Notes: generated by a model not told the origin, from the letters alone. DNA of 64,000 bases from Gammaproteobacteria bacterium (GCA_009929855.1 RZZN01000006.1:1-64000), one strand, 5' to 3'. Positions 8,240-17,444 are shown, numbered from the stretch's first letter. A program made the numbers and translations.

Positions 8240-10270
8240 TCAACCCTCGTCATCGCGCAACTGGATCGGGATGCTCACTCGCGTCCCGGTAGGGTTGGCC
8301 GTGATGATGAGCGTCTTGGGTCCAGTGGTGAGGCCACGCGGCGGCGTGAGGATGAGCTCGGCCGTGCCGTCGATGACCCGCGCCGTGCCGATCGCCTGCG
8401 CATCGATCTCGGCGATCACCTCGGTGTTGGGCACCGCGTCCAAGACCTTGAGGAAATCCAGCGCGCTGATCTCGACCTGCGTCGGGGTGTCGATGGTCAA
8501 GGTGGTCGGGGTCGGTGACACGGCGACCGCCTGTTTCGCGAACGAGGGCGTCAGCACCTGGGCTGCCTTGATGTCATCGATCCACTCCTCCAGATCACTC
8601 AGGCCGGAATCGCGGCGATCGAGCGCCGCATCGAAGACGCTGAAGTGGTCGCCGCCACCGATCAGGAAGGAGTTGCTCGCGACGACATAGTCCGCGGCTG
8701 GATCCAGGGGTGCGCCGTCCAGACTGATCGTGGTGATCCGCTCGCCTGGTGGGCGTCGCGGATCGAAGGTGTAGGTGACATTGTCCGACAAGCCGAGCTG
8801 CAGATAGGGCCGGCTCGCCCCGGCAGGCTGCCATTGCTGCTCCAGTAGTGTCTTGATCTGGGCGCCACTCAGACGCGCGGTCATCAGCGTGCTGGCGAAG
8901 GGCAGCACATTGGCGGCCTCGGCATAGGTCAGAGGTCCCATCATCAGATCAGCGCGTGTCCCGCCAGGCTGTTGGACACCGATGCGGGCACCGCCGCGGC
9001 CGGGATCAGCCAGACGGTCACGATACATGGTCGCCACGCGATTGCTGAGCGTCGATTCCAGTGCTCGATCGTCGCCGCTCACGCGTCCGTCTGGACCCAA
9101 GTCGACCGCGCGACTGAGCGCCGCGGTGAGTGTGGCGATCTCCTCCTCGCCGATCACCTCGGCCTCGGACAAGGCCCGATCCAGGAGCGCGGCGACCTGG
9201 CGCACGCGTGGCAGGTCGCGGCGCGCATCGGGGCGGGGCTGCAGATTCTCGGTCGTCGAGGACACCACCCGGCGGGTGCGGCGATCGACATCCAGTGTGA
9301 TCTTGCCGATCAACGCGGCGTAGGCGCCAGACTGTGCCACCGGGCGGGTCTGGGCCGGAGATGGCAGAGCAACGGGTCCGCCTGTGGCAGGCGCGATGAC
9401 AGCGGGGGCCGGTGTGACCACTCCCGAGCCAAGGCCGGGACGGTTCGCGCCCGGGACCGGTGCCTGGTGCGCATAGGCCAGATGCGTATGGCCGTTGAGG
9501 ATGACGTCGACCCGTGGGGAGGTCTCGCGCACCATCGCGCTGAAGGTGGCGCTGGCGCTCTCCTGCTCGGCCAATGTGCCCTCGATACTGGCCCCCTCGT
9601 GATAGATGGCGATGATCACGTCGGCCTCGCCATTGACGGAGTGCCCATCGGTGAGCTGCATGGCCACACGATTGACCGCCGCGACCGGATCGCCGAAATC
9701 GAGCATGGCCACCCCCATGGGCGCCACCAGGTCAGGCGCGTCCGCGGTGACCGCGCCGATGACCCCGATGCGTATCCCGGCGCGGCGAAAGATGGCATAG
9801 GGCGGCAGGGCGTTCTGGTTCGTGCCTCTGTGATACACATTCGCCCCGAGGTAGGGGAAGGTCGCGAGCGGCAGGACACGCTCGATCAGGTCGGGATAGC
9901 CCCGATCGAGCTCATGGTTGCCGACCACGGAGACATCCAGCGCCATGGCGTTGAGAATGTTCAGGGTCGGAACGTCGCTCTGGATGAAGGACGCAAAGAG
10001 CGAGGCGCCGATCTGATCGCCCCCGCCGAGCACCAGGGTCAGGCGCTCGCCCGCGATCCGCCGCTCCTCTTCCAAGGTGGCGAAGAAGCTCAGTGTATCC
10101 GGGTCGGCAGCGGCCAACCGGCCGTGAAAATCGTTGAAGTGCAGGATGGTGAGTCGAGTCGTCCAGGGTGTCTCTGGCGGCGTCTCGGCCAAGATCGGCG
10201 CTGCGCCACCACAGACCAGCGCCAAGACCATGCCGATCAGCCAGACCCGAGACCAAGGTCGAGGATTCAT
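8240..10270 (-). CDS. Periplasmic 5'-nucleotidase / 2',3'-cyclic phosphodiesterase (UshA-like)
   Basis: A 676-residue exported metallophosphoesterase. A Sec signal (cleavage near ILAETPP) precedes the N-terminal dimetal domain, with HFNDFHGRL, GGGDQIG, VGNHELDRG and NGHTHLAY. A 5'-nucleotidase C-terminal domain then forms the substrate pocket, and about 100 residues of less typical sequence end the protein. It carries the standard GNHE motif, so it is not a second SoxB, although it belongs to the same superfamily. The ATG at 10270 has GGAGG five bases upstream. It stands alone on the minus strand. Probable role is nucleotide or phosphate salvage; the exact substrate is open. Confidence 0.87.
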   Translation of the reverse strand: MNPRPWSRVWLIGMVLALVCGGAAPILAETPPETPWTTRLTILHFNDFHGRLAAADPDTLSFFATLEEERRIAGERLTLVLGGGDQIGASLFASFIQSDVPTLNILNAMALDVSVVGNHELDRGYPDLIERVLPLATFPYLGANVYHRGTNQNALPPYAIFRRAGIRIGVIGAVTADAPDLVAPMGVAMLDFGDPVAAVNRVAMQLTDGHSVNGEADVIIAIYHEGASIEGTLAEQESASATFSAMVRETSPRVDVILNGHTHLAYAHQAPVPGANRPGLGSGVVTPAPAVIAPATGGPVALPSPAQTRPVAQSGAYAALIGKITLDVDRRTRRVVSSTTENLQPRPDARRDLPRVRQVAALLDRALSEAEVIGEEEIATLTAALSRAVDLGPDGRVSGDDRALESTLSNRVATMYRDRLADPGRGGARIGVQQPGGTRADLMMGPLTYAEAANVLPFASTLMTARLSGAQIKTLLEQQWQPAGASRPYLQLGLSDNVTYTFDPRRPPGERITTISLDGAPLDPAADYVVASNSFLIGGGDHFSVFDAALDRRDSGLSDLEEWIDDIKAAQVLTPSFAKQAVAVSPTPTTLTIDTPTQVEISALDFLKVLDAVPNTEVIAEIDAQAIGTARVIDGTAELILTPPRGLTTGPKTLIITANPTGTRVSIPIQLRDDEG

Positions 10271-10512
10271 GTTGCCTCCAATCCATCTGATGTCATGATG
10301 AGCAGAGCAAGCCGCGCGCCACCACCGGCGACCGTCTCCCTGGACAAACCGGTGACGGTTGCAGTCAGCGCACGACAGTGTCTGCGGGATCGCCACACTG
10401 GTCGCGGTCGTCGAGAATAGGCGCACCGGCGTGGGCCACGAATCGCGCGACCGTGCAGGGCGCACGGCCCATGTCCAACCTGCCGGGCACCTCAATCGGA
10501 GGATATACCACC

Positions 10513-10950
10513 ATGGCCTCGAGCTACGAAACCTTCTTCATGCTCAATCGCTTTGCCGTCGTTGGCCGCAGCAGCGCCAAGCCCTTCCCGATCCTCACCT
10601 ATCGCGGGCTGAAGCGGCTCGGCAAGACCGTTCACGCGGTCGATCCGAGCACCGATGTCATCGATGGCGACATCGCCTACCCAGACCTCGCGGCACTGCC
10701 GGGTCCGGTCGAGGGCTTGATCATCGAGGGACCAAAGGACGAGACCCGTGATTGGGTCGAGGCCGCGGCGCGCTCTGGTCTGCGTGATGTCTGGATCCAC
10801 ATGGGACTCGATACTCCCGGCGCGCGACTCGCCGCCGAACAGGCCGGCATCGATCTGCGCACCGGCAGCTGCGCAGTGATGTATCTGAAGCCCGGATTCG
10901 GGGTGCACGGGATCCACCGGCTGATCATGAAGCTGACCGGGAGATATTGA
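10513..10950 (+). CDS. CoA-binding (Rossmann) domain protein, YccU-like
   Basis: A 145-residue single-domain protein. The N-terminal FAVVGRSSAKPF is the CoA-binding P-type loop, followed by the alternating pattern of the succinyl-CoA-synthetase alpha N-domain family. GGAGGA lies nine bases before the ATG at 10513, which excludes the longer frame. It is divergent from the 5'-nucleotidase-like gene and is followed 144 bp later by the Old Yellow Enzyme gene. Family members bind CoA but have no established reaction. Confidence 0.78.
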   Translation: MASSYETFFMLNRFAVVGRSSAKPFPILTYRGLKRLGKTVHAVDPSTDVIDGDIAYPDLAALPGPVEGLIIEGPKDETRDWVEAAARSGLRDVWIHMGLDTPGARLAAEQAGIDLRTGSCAVMYLKPGFGVHGIHRLIMKLTGRY

Positions 10951-11094
10951 CCGCCACGACGCCCGCGCCGCTCGAGCGGACGCGCGTCCAGGCGAGACAC
11001 CCCGCCGACTTGGCATGCCCGGTCGCGGTCGTGGATGATGTCAGCGACGGCGTCCAGACACTCAGCCCCCATCAGCCAACCGAAAGGAAACCAC

Positions 11095-12171
11095 ATGCTC
11101 TTCGACCCCATCGCAATGCGCTCCCTGCGTCTGCGCAACCGCATCATCATGGCCCCGCTGACACGCAGCCGTGCCGTCGTGGCCAATTGCCCCAATGACA
11201 TGATGCGCGAATACTATACCCAGCGCGCCAGTGCCGGCCTGATCATCACCGAGGGCACCTCGCCCTCGCCCAATGGACTTGGCTATCCGCGCATCCCCGG
11301 ACTCTTCAATGCCGAGCAGGTCGCGGGCTGGCGCCGGATCACCGATGCCGTGCATGCGGCGGGTGGATCCATCGTCGTGCAGTTGATGCATACCGGCCGT
11401 GTCGCCCATCTGGCCAACCTCCCCAGCGGCGCGGAGGTGCTGGCCCCCGTCGCCTCGACCCTACCCGGGGAGATCTTCACCGATACACAGGGGCTCCAGC
11501 CGCATAGCCCCGCCCGGGCCATGGACACACAGGACATCGCGCGGGTCATCGAGGAGTTCGCAACGGCGGCTCGACTGGCGCTGGAGGCCGGTTTCGATGG
11601 AGTGGAGCTGCACGCCGCCAATGGCTATCTGATCGAGCAGTTCCTGAACGCGAACGTCAACCAGCGCACCGATGACTACGGCGGCGGCATCACCGGCCGC
11701 AACCGCTTCGCCATCGAGGTGGCCCAGGCGGTCGCGGCGGTGATCGGCGCCGAGCGGGTCGGGATGCGTCTCTCGCCCCATGGGGTGTTCAACAGCACTG
11801 GACCATTCCCGGAGCTCGTGGCCCAATACCAGGCACTGTGCCGCGAGTTGTCGAGGCTCGGACTGCTCTATCTGCACGTGCTCGACCATTCGGCGATGGG
11901 CGCCCCGCCCGTGCCGCGGGAGATCAAGGACCAACTGCGCGCCTGCTTCGAAGGTCCCTTCATCCTCGCGGGCGGCTTCGAACGTGCGAGCGCCGAGGCC
12001 GCCTTGGCCGCGGGACAGGCCGATCTCATTGCCTTCGGCCGCCCCTTCATCGCCAATCCCGATCTGGTCGAGCGGCTGCGCGTCGATGCCGCCCTGAATA
12101 CCCCCGACATGGCAACCTTCTACACACCCGACGCCCACGGCTATATCGACTATCCGACGTTGGCACATTGA
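11095..12171 (+). CDS. Old Yellow Enzyme family NADH:flavin oxidoreductase, NemA-like
   Basis: A 358-residue FMN-dependent TIM barrel. The N-terminus LFDPIAMRSLRLRNRIIMAPL is typical, and the active-site ELHAANGYL supplies the substrate-binding His/Asn pair, followed by QRTDDYGG. Length and motifs fit N-ethylmaleimide reductase/xenobiotic ene-reductases, which reduce activated alkenes or nitro compounds. The start at 11095 has AAAGGA upstream. It probably follows the CoA-binding gene in one transcript. An inverted repeat ten bases after the stop may end it. Confidence 0.88.
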   Translation: MLFDPIAMRSLRLRNRIIMAPLTRSRAVVANCPNDMMREYYTQRASAGLIITEGTSPSPNGLGYPRIPGLFNAEQVAGWRRITDAVHAAGGSIVVQLMHTGRVAHLANLPSGAEVLAPVASTLPGEIFTDTQGLQPHSPARAMDTQDIARVIEEFATAARLALEAGFDGVELHAANGYLIEQFLNANVNQRTDDYGGGITGRNRFAIEVAQAVAAVIGAERVGMRLSPHGVFNSTGPFPELVAQYQALCRELSRLGLLYLHVLDHSAMGAPPVPREIKDQLRACFEGPFILAGGFERASAEAALAAGQADLIAFGRPFIANPDLVERLRVDAALNTPDMATFYTPDAHGYIDYPTLAH

Positions 12172-12180
12172 GTCCTGCCC

Positions 12181-12206
12181 TCACCGACCGACGCACCGGT
12201 CGGTGA
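12181..12206 (+). terminator. Hairpin after the Old Yellow Enzyme gene
   Basis: A perfect 9-bp stem, 12181-12189 with 12198-12206, starts ten bases after the stop codon and has an 8-base loop. No T run follows. It is a probable transcript end with uncertain efficiency. Confidence 0.45.
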
Positions 12207-12249
12207 GCCGAATGTGCCAGGCACGCGTCCTCGGCGCGCTCGATACCGC

Positions 12250-12280
12250 GTGGGTCACCGCAGTCGCGCGCGTGACCCAC
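12250..12280 (+). repeat. 9-bp inverted repeat in leader of the HD-GYP gene
   Basis: Positions 12250-12258 (gtgggtcac) and 12272-12280 (gtgacccac) are perfect inverted copies separated by 13 bases, about 125 bp ahead of the HD-GYP response regulator. It could be an operator or an RNA hairpin; nothing decides which. Confidence 0.4.
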
Positions 12281-12404
12281 AGCACATCGCTTGCACAAGA
12301 CACCGGCATCCGCTCACACTGACCACCCCGCGCCAGCGTGCGCCGCGCGCCCACGGTGACGATCCAGACGAGCGAACCGATGAGCCCACTGAGAATGCAT
12401 CAGT

Positions 12405-13517
12405 ATGACTACAGCCATGGACCTCGAGCCTCAGCGTAAAGCCACCTTGATGGTCGTCGACGACACGCCGCAGAATCTGGCACTGATGAGCGAGCTGCTC
12501 CGCGAGACCTATCGTCTGACAGTGGCCAACAACGGAGAGCGCGCACTCAAGCTCCTGCAATCGCAAGAGCCTCCCGACCTGATCCTGCTCGATATCATGA
12601 TGCCGGGCATGGATGGCTACGAGGTCTTGCAACGCATCAAGGAGGATCCGCGCACCAGCGCAATCCCGGTCATCTTCCTGACGGCCAAATCCGATGTCGA
12701 GGACGAGGCCCACGGGTTGCGACTGGGCGCGGTGGACTACATCACCAAGCCGATCAGCCCACCGATCGTACTGGCGCGGGTGCAGACCCAATTGACGCTG
12801 AAGGCCGCCGCCGATTTCCTGCGCGACAAGGCCGCCTATCTGGAAGCGGAGGTGGCGCGGCGAACCCGTCAGGTCGAGGCGATCCAGGATGTCACCGTCC
12901 TGGCGATGTCCTCGATGGCCGAGACCCGCGACAACGAAACCGGCCACCACATCCTGCGGACCCAACGCTATGTCCGCCGACTGGCCGAGTCACTGCGCGA
13001 TCACCCGCGCTTTCATCACCTGCTGACCGACGACTATATCAAGCAGCTCTTCAAGTCGGCGCCACTGCACGACATCGGGAAGGTCGGTATCCCGGATCAC
13101 ATCCTGCTCAAGCCCGGTCGCCTGACGCCGGAAGAGTTCGAGATCATGAAGACCCACACCACGGTGGGCTACGAGTCCATCGCGCGCGCCGAGCGTGCCT
13201 TGGGCATCGAGCTCGAATTCCTGACCCCGGCCAAGGAGATCGCCCTGTCGCATCAAGAGAAATGGGACGGCTCGGGCTATCCGCAGGGCCTCGCCGGCGA
13301 GGCCATCCCGCTGTCGGCGCGTCTGATGGCAGTGGCGGATGTCTATGACGCACTCATCAGCAAGCGTGTCTACAAGCCCGCCATGACCCATGAAGCGGCC
13401 CTGGAGATCATGTCCGAGGGGCGTGGCAGCCACTTCGACCCAGATATCCTGGACGCCTTCCTGGCGATCCATGAAGACTTCAAGGCGATCGCCGCGGCCT
13501 TCGCCGACGTGGACTGA
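12405..13517 (+). CDS. Response regulator with HD-GYP cyclic-di-GMP phosphodiesterase output
   Basis: A 370-residue cytosolic protein with a receiver domain (about 13-130) and an HD-GYP domain (about 165-355). The receiver has acidic residues VVDD, phospho-acceptor Asp63 in LLDIMMPGMDG, and a Lys in YITKP. The HD-GYP part retains HDIGKVGIPD and DGSGYPQGL. A coiled linker joins them. This is RpfG-like architecture: phosphorylation should control hydrolysis of cyclic-di-GMP. No histidine kinase gene is adjacent. The ribosome binding site for the ATG at 12405 is weak, and ATG 12417 is possible. Confidence 0.9.
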   Translation: MTTAMDLEPQRKATLMVVDDTPQNLALMSELLRETYRLTVANNGERALKLLQSQEPPDLILLDIMMPGMDGYEVLQRIKEDPRTSAIPVIFLTAKSDVEDEAHGLRLGAVDYITKPISPPIVLARVQTQLTLKAAADFLRDKAAYLEAEVARRTRQVEAIQDVTVLAMSSMAETRDNETGHHILRTQRYVRRLAESLRDHPRFHHLLTDDYIKQLFKSAPLHDIGKVGIPDHILLKPGRLTPEEFEIMKTHTTVGYESIARAERALGIELEFLTPAKEIALSHQEKWDGSGYPQGLAGEAIPLSARLMAVADVYDALISKRVYKPAMTHEAALEIMSEGRGSHFDPDILDAFLAIHEDFKAIAAAFADVD

Positions 13518-13581
13518 TGAACGGCCCGTCGAGCGGATTGCGGGCACCCCTAGAGATCGACACCTCGAGAGAGTCAAGACG

Positions 13582-13629
13582 ATGAACGATTGCCTGAGCA
13601 GCAGGCGCCGCACCCATGAGGGCGGGTGA
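13582..13629 (+). CDS. Possible 15-codon leader peptide coupled to dsbB
   Basis: The reading frame (MNDCLSSRRR...) begins at ATG 13582 with a GAGAG element upstream. Its TGA overlaps the ATG of dsbB as TGATG at 13627-13631, a geometry typical of translational coupling. Whether it is translated is unknown; it is an inference from the start-stop overlap. Confidence 0.3.
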   Translation: MNDCLSSRRRTHEGG

Positions 13630-14168
13630 TGAGCATGCCAACATCTCGACTGGCCTGGGCCATCCTGGCGGCGGGCGCGGCCCTGGCCACCGCCTTCAGT
13701 CTGATCTCGACCGAATGGCTGGATCTCGATCCCTGCCATCTATGCATCTTCCAACGTCTGCTCTTCATGATCCTGACGATCACCGCGCTCGCGGCATTCC
13801 TCGGCGCTGGACGTGACGGAGCGGGTTTGACTGGATGGCTGTCGGGCATCCTCACGCTCCCCGTCGCGACCACCGGGGCCGGGGTCGCGGCCCATCAGAG
13901 CTGGCTTCAGCTGCAACCGCCCGACTCGGTCTCCTGCGTCGCCGGCCCACCCGGACTCATCGAGCGGATGGTGGAATGGCTCGGCCAGCGCGCGCCCGAT
14001 CTGTTCATGGCCACTGGACTGTGCGAGGACGAGGCACTCAACCTGCTGGGGCTCTCATTGGCCAACTGGGCCACGATCCTCTTCCTTGGCGCGCTCGGGG
14101 TCGGCGTTTGGGCACTCTGGCGCGGCCGGCCGTGGCGAGCGGAGACGCCAGCCAAGCCCGGGAGATGA
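13629..14168 (+). CDS. dsbB: DsbB-family disulfide bond formation protein
   Basis: A 179-residue inner-membrane protein with four predicted helices that reoxidises DsbA and passes electrons to quinone. The first periplasmic loop has the CxxC pair (Cys36 and Cys39, in DPCHLCIFQR), and the second has Cys103 and Cys132, the complete DsbB set. I use ATG 13629 because GAGGG lies six bases upstream; GTG 13626 and ATG 13635 are alternatives. It lies downstream of the HD-GYP gene. Periplasmic cysteine-rich Sox proteins would be among the beneficiaries, by inference. Confidence 0.9.
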   Translation: MSMPTSRLAWAILAAGAALATAFSLISTEWLDLDPCHLCIFQRLLFMILTITALAAFLGAGRDGAGLTGWLSGILTLPVATTGAGVAAHQSWLQLQPPDSVSCVAGPPGLIERMVEWLGQRAPDLFMATGLCEDEALNLLGLSLANWATILFLGALGVGVWALWRGRPWRAETPAKPGR

Positions 14169-14335
14169 TCGGTGTTCGGGACGCTCTGATGTCGTGAGTG
14201 AATCCGGCACGCCGGCCTCTCCACGCGAGAGGCCTGGTGAGCCGAGAGCATGCGCGGCCTTGCCAGGCTGCACTATCCCCTAGTCCAATGCTTTGGTAAT
14301 CTGCTCGCCATCGAGGTACTCTCACGGATCCGCCC

Positions 14336-15322
14336 ATGCTCGAGCAGACCCTCACCGATCCATTCGGCCGCCGGATCGAGTATCTGCGCCTGTCGGTGAC
14401 CGACCGTTGCGATCTGCGTTGCGACTACTGCCGACCCAAGGGGGTGAAGGGCTTCGAGGAGCCCGCTGATTGGCTTGACTTCAACGAGATCACCCGCGTG
14501 GTTGGCGCCTTCACCGCGCTCGGCGTCCGTCATGTCCGGATCACCGGCGGCGAGCCCTTGGTCCGCAAGGATCTGCCCGCTCTCGCGTCACGGCTCGCCG
14601 CGCTCCCCGGACTCAGCGACCTCTCGATCTCCAGCAACTGCACACGCATGGAAGCACTGGCCGAGCCGCTCTATCTGGCCGGGGTGCGGCGTCTGAATGT
14701 CAGTCTCGATAGCCTGCGTCCGGCGCTCTTCCAAAGGATCACCGGCGGGGATCTGGCGCGGGTGCTGCGGGGCATCGCCGCAGCGCGCGCGGCGGGCTTC
14801 GCGCCGATTCGGGTCAACACGGTCGTGATGCGCGGCATCAATGCCGATGCGATCGAAGAGATCCTCGACTATTGCGCCGAACATGGATTCACCCTGAGGC
14901 TCATCGAGACCATGCCGATCGGCCGCCAAGGGGGCAAGATGCTCGATCGCTATCAGGATCTGGACACGATCCGCGCTCGCCTTGCCCAGCGTTTCGAGCT
15001 GATTCCGGATCTGCTGCCCGGTGGCGGCCCAGCCCGCTATTACCGTCTCGGCGCGACCGCGACCCGGATCGGCTTCATCACACCACTCTCACAGCATTTC
15101 TGCGACACCTGCAATCGTGTCAGACTCACGGTCGAGGGGACACTCTATCTCTGTCTCGGCCAAGATCACCGCTATGCCCTGCGGCCACTGCTGCGCGACG
15201 GGATCAGCGACGCCGAGCTGGTCGAGCATCTGCGACAGGCGATCGCGCTGAAACCGCAACGACATGAGCTCAAGGAACAGCCTGGCAAGATCACACGCTT
15301 GATGTCATCGTTGGGGGGCTGA
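14336..15322 (+). CDS. moaA: GTP 3',8-cyclase MoaA
   Basis: A 328-residue radical SAM enzyme that makes the first molybdopterin intermediate from GTP. The N-terminal 4Fe-4S site is Cys25, Cys29 and Cys32 (CDLRCDYC), ITGGEPL is the SAM-binding GGEP motif, and the C-terminal second cluster uses CDTC and LCLG. The protein ends in Gly-Gly, as MoaA requires. No other moa genes are adjacent, so molybdopterin synthesis is completed by genes elsewhere. Confidence 0.96.
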   Translation: MLEQTLTDPFGRRIEYLRLSVTDRCDLRCDYCRPKGVKGFEEPADWLDFNEITRVVGAFTALGVRHVRITGGEPLVRKDLPALASRLAALPGLSDLSISSNCTRMEALAEPLYLAGVRRLNVSLDSLRPALFQRITGGDLARVLRGIAAARAAGFAPIRVNTVVMRGINADAIEEILDYCAEHGFTLRLIETMPIGRQGGKMLDRYQDLDTIRARLAQRFELIPDLLPGGGPARYYRLGATATRIGFITPLSQHFCDTCNRVRLTVEGTLYLCLGQDHRYALRPLLRDGISDAELVEHLRQAIALKPQRHELKEQPGKITRLMSSLGG

Positions 15323-15460
15323 ACGCATGGCGCCTCAACTGACCATCGCGGCCGAGCGCGCGTTGCATGCAGGATCCGAGCATGCCTCCGCCACCGAATG
15401 CGTTCACTCATCGAATGGCACCTGACCGCAGATCATCGACCAGGTGCCTGGAGCCTATCC

Positions 15461-17185
15461 GTGAATCGACTGACACGCACTGCCCGCGGCCGCTTCTTGG
15501 TCGAGCTGATCAAACCCTCCCATTACGATGACGATGGCTATGTGATCCAATGGCTCAAGGCCTGGATCCCATCCAACTCGTTGGCCACACTCTACGGTCT
15601 GGCCATGAGCGCCGCGCAGAGCCGCGCATTGGGCGAGTCCATCGACATCGAGGTGAACGCCTACGACGAGACCAACACCCTGATCCCGGTCGAGCGCATC
15701 ATTCGACGGATCCGGCGGGCGGGCGGTCAGGGCCTGGTCTGCCTGGTCGGGGTCCAGTCGAACCAATTTCCCCGAGCAATGGATCTGGCCTTGCAGTTTC
15801 GCTCGGCTGGCATCCAGGTCGCGCTCGGGGGCTTCCATGTCAGCGGTTGCCTGGCCATGCTGCCCGAGCTCACGGCTGAGCTGCAAGCAGCGCTCGATGC
15901 CGGCGTGACACTGTTCGCGGGTGAGCTGGAAGGGCGGTTCGATGATCTCTTACGGGCAGCACAAGCCGGGCGCATGGAGCCAATCTACAACTATCTCGAC
16001 GACCGGCCCGACCTGCTGGGCCAAGTGATGCCCAACCTGCCCCCCGCGGTGGCACGTCGCTACGCACCCATGCCCGGCACCTTCGATGCCGGACGGGGCT
16101 GCCCCTTCATCTGCAGCTTCTGCACCATCATCAATGTGCAAGGCCGCACATCACGCCATCGTGGCGCCGACGACATCGCGGCACTGCTGCGCGCCAACCT
16201 GGCCCACGGCATCCGTCACTATTTCATCACCGACGACAACTTTGCGCGCAATCGTCACTGGGAGGCGATCTTCGAGCGCATTGCCGAGATTCGCGAGGAG
16301 CTCGGTGTGAAGCTCAATTTCACCATCCAGGTCGACACCATGTGTCATACCCTGCCTGGTTTCGTCGACAAGGCCCGGCGTGCCGGGGTCTCGCGGGTCT
16401 TCATCGGACTGGAGAACATCAACCCGGACAATCTCAAGTCGGCGAACAAGAAGCAGAACAAGATCGCAAGCTATCGCGAGATGTTGCTCGCCTGGCAGAG
16501 CAAGAAGGTGACCACCTACTGTGGCTATATCATCGGTTTTCCCGAGGACACGCCCGAGCGGGTGCGCGCCGATCTCCAGACCATCAAGCGCGAGCTCCCT
16601 CTCGACATCCTGGAGCTCTTCTGTCTGACGCCCCTGCCCGGCTCGGCCGATCATCGCGCACTCTACCTGCAGGGCGCGCCGCTCGAGCCCGACCTGAACC
16701 GCTATGACCTGGAGCATGTGTGCACCACGCACCCACGCATGACCAAGGAGGAATGGGAGGGCATCTATCGCGAGGCCTGGGACATCTTCTATGCGCCGGA
16801 TCATCTGGAGACCCTGATGCGCCGCGCCGCCGCCTTCGATCGCAACCCGAAGCGCATCATGGAGATCGCGCTGGAGTTCTACGGCTGCTTTCGATTCGAG
16901 CATGTCCACCCACTGCAGGGTGGCTTCATTCGGCGCAAGATCAGACGGCAGCGTCGGGCCGGGTTGCCCATCGAGCCTGCCCTGCCCTTTTATCTGAGGC
17001 GCGTGCGCGAGAGCGTCTCCACTTACGGCCGCTTCCTGATCTATGCCTGGCACATCTGGCGCATGAGCGAGCGCGTACGGCGCGAATCCGCGACGCACGC
17101 ACAAGCTTACGTGGATGATGCGATCCGACCCTTCATGGATCGGCCGGCACCTGTCACGGCGCTGGAGGGCACCCCGCGCGCGTGA
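15461..17185 (+). CDS. Radical SAM protein with N-terminal B12-binding-type domain
   Basis: About 574 residues. The N-terminal part (about 1-170) has the layout of a cobalamin-binding Rossmann fold, but no DxHxxG histidine is visible. The radical SAM core carries CPFICSFC as its CxxxCxxC cluster site, with strands such as YFITDDNFARN after it. About 150 C-terminal residues are unassigned and basic. I prefer the GTG at 15461, with GGAG seven bases upstream, over ATG 15398, which lacks a site. It follows moaA by about 140 bp, but relatives of this class are methyltransferases or ring-rearranging enzymes rather than molybdopterin genes. Substrate unknown. Confidence 0.8.
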   Translation: MNRLTRTARGRFLVELIKPSHYDDDGYVIQWLKAWIPSNSLATLYGLAMSAAQSRALGESIDIEVNAYDETNTLIPVERIIRRIRRAGGQGLVCLVGVQSNQFPRAMDLALQFRSAGIQVALGGFHVSGCLAMLPELTAELQAALDAGVTLFAGELEGRFDDLLRAAQAGRMEPIYNYLDDRPDLLGQVMPNLPPAVARRYAPMPGTFDAGRGCPFICSFCTIINVQGRTSRHRGADDIAALLRANLAHGIRHYFITDDNFARNRHWEAIFERIAEIREELGVKLNFTIQVDTMCHTLPGFVDKARRAGVSRVFIGLENINPDNLKSANKKQNKIASYREMLLAWQSKKVTTYCGYIIGFPEDTPERVRADLQTIKRELPLDILELFCLTPLPGSADHRALYLQGAPLEPDLNRYDLEHVCTTHPRMTKEEWEGIYREAWDIFYAPDHLETLMRRAAAFDRNPKRIMEIALEFYGCFRFEHVHPLQGGFIRRKIRRQRRAGLPIEPALPFYLRRVRESVSTYGRFLIYAWHIWRMSERVRRESATHAQAYVDDAIRPFMDRPAPVTALEGTPRA

Positions 17186-17201
17186 AGGCTCCGGGCGTCA
17201 C

Positions 17202-17444
17202 TCAAGCCGCCCGCCCATGGTAGTGACGATGGATCTCGTCATCGCGATAGTGGGTGTCCGTCCAGCATCTCGGCAGCGCCTCTCCCGAGATGAAGAGTAG
17301 ATCTGTTTTGGCGAAGGTTTCTGGATCCTGCGCCTCTTCACCATAGTGAAAACGCCCCACGATGCTTGGGTGCATCGGATTGAAGAGATCCCGTTGGCTG
17401 AGGACCTCGATCAGCTTCTCGGTTGCACGATGTTTGAGGAACAT
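17202..17444 (-). CDS. Conserved-looking small protein of unknown function
   Basis: An 80-residue soluble protein starting MFLKHRATEKLIEVLSQ, with a charged, His-rich tail. AGGAGA precedes the ATG at 17444; the longer frame upstream has no site. I do not recognise the family. It lies directly downstream of the bolA-like gene (105 bp) and converges on the radical SAM gene, ending 17 bp from its stop. There is no signal peptide or membrane segment. Confidence 0.68.
   Translation of the reverse strand: MFLKHRATEKLIEVLSQRDLFNPMHPSIVGRFHYGEEAQDPETFAKTDLLFISGEALPRCWTDTHYRDDEIHRHYHGRAA

Noticed and set aside
8240..10270. A second SoxB
   Set aside because: It has the ordinary GNHE motif, a Sec rather than Tat signal and a longer C-terminus, so it fits the 5'-nucleotidase/cyclic phosphodiesterase group.
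8972..10420. A 482-codon plus-strand open frame
   Set aside because: It is antisense to the 5'-nucleotidase-like gene and has no recognisable domain; composition is typical of a shadow frame.
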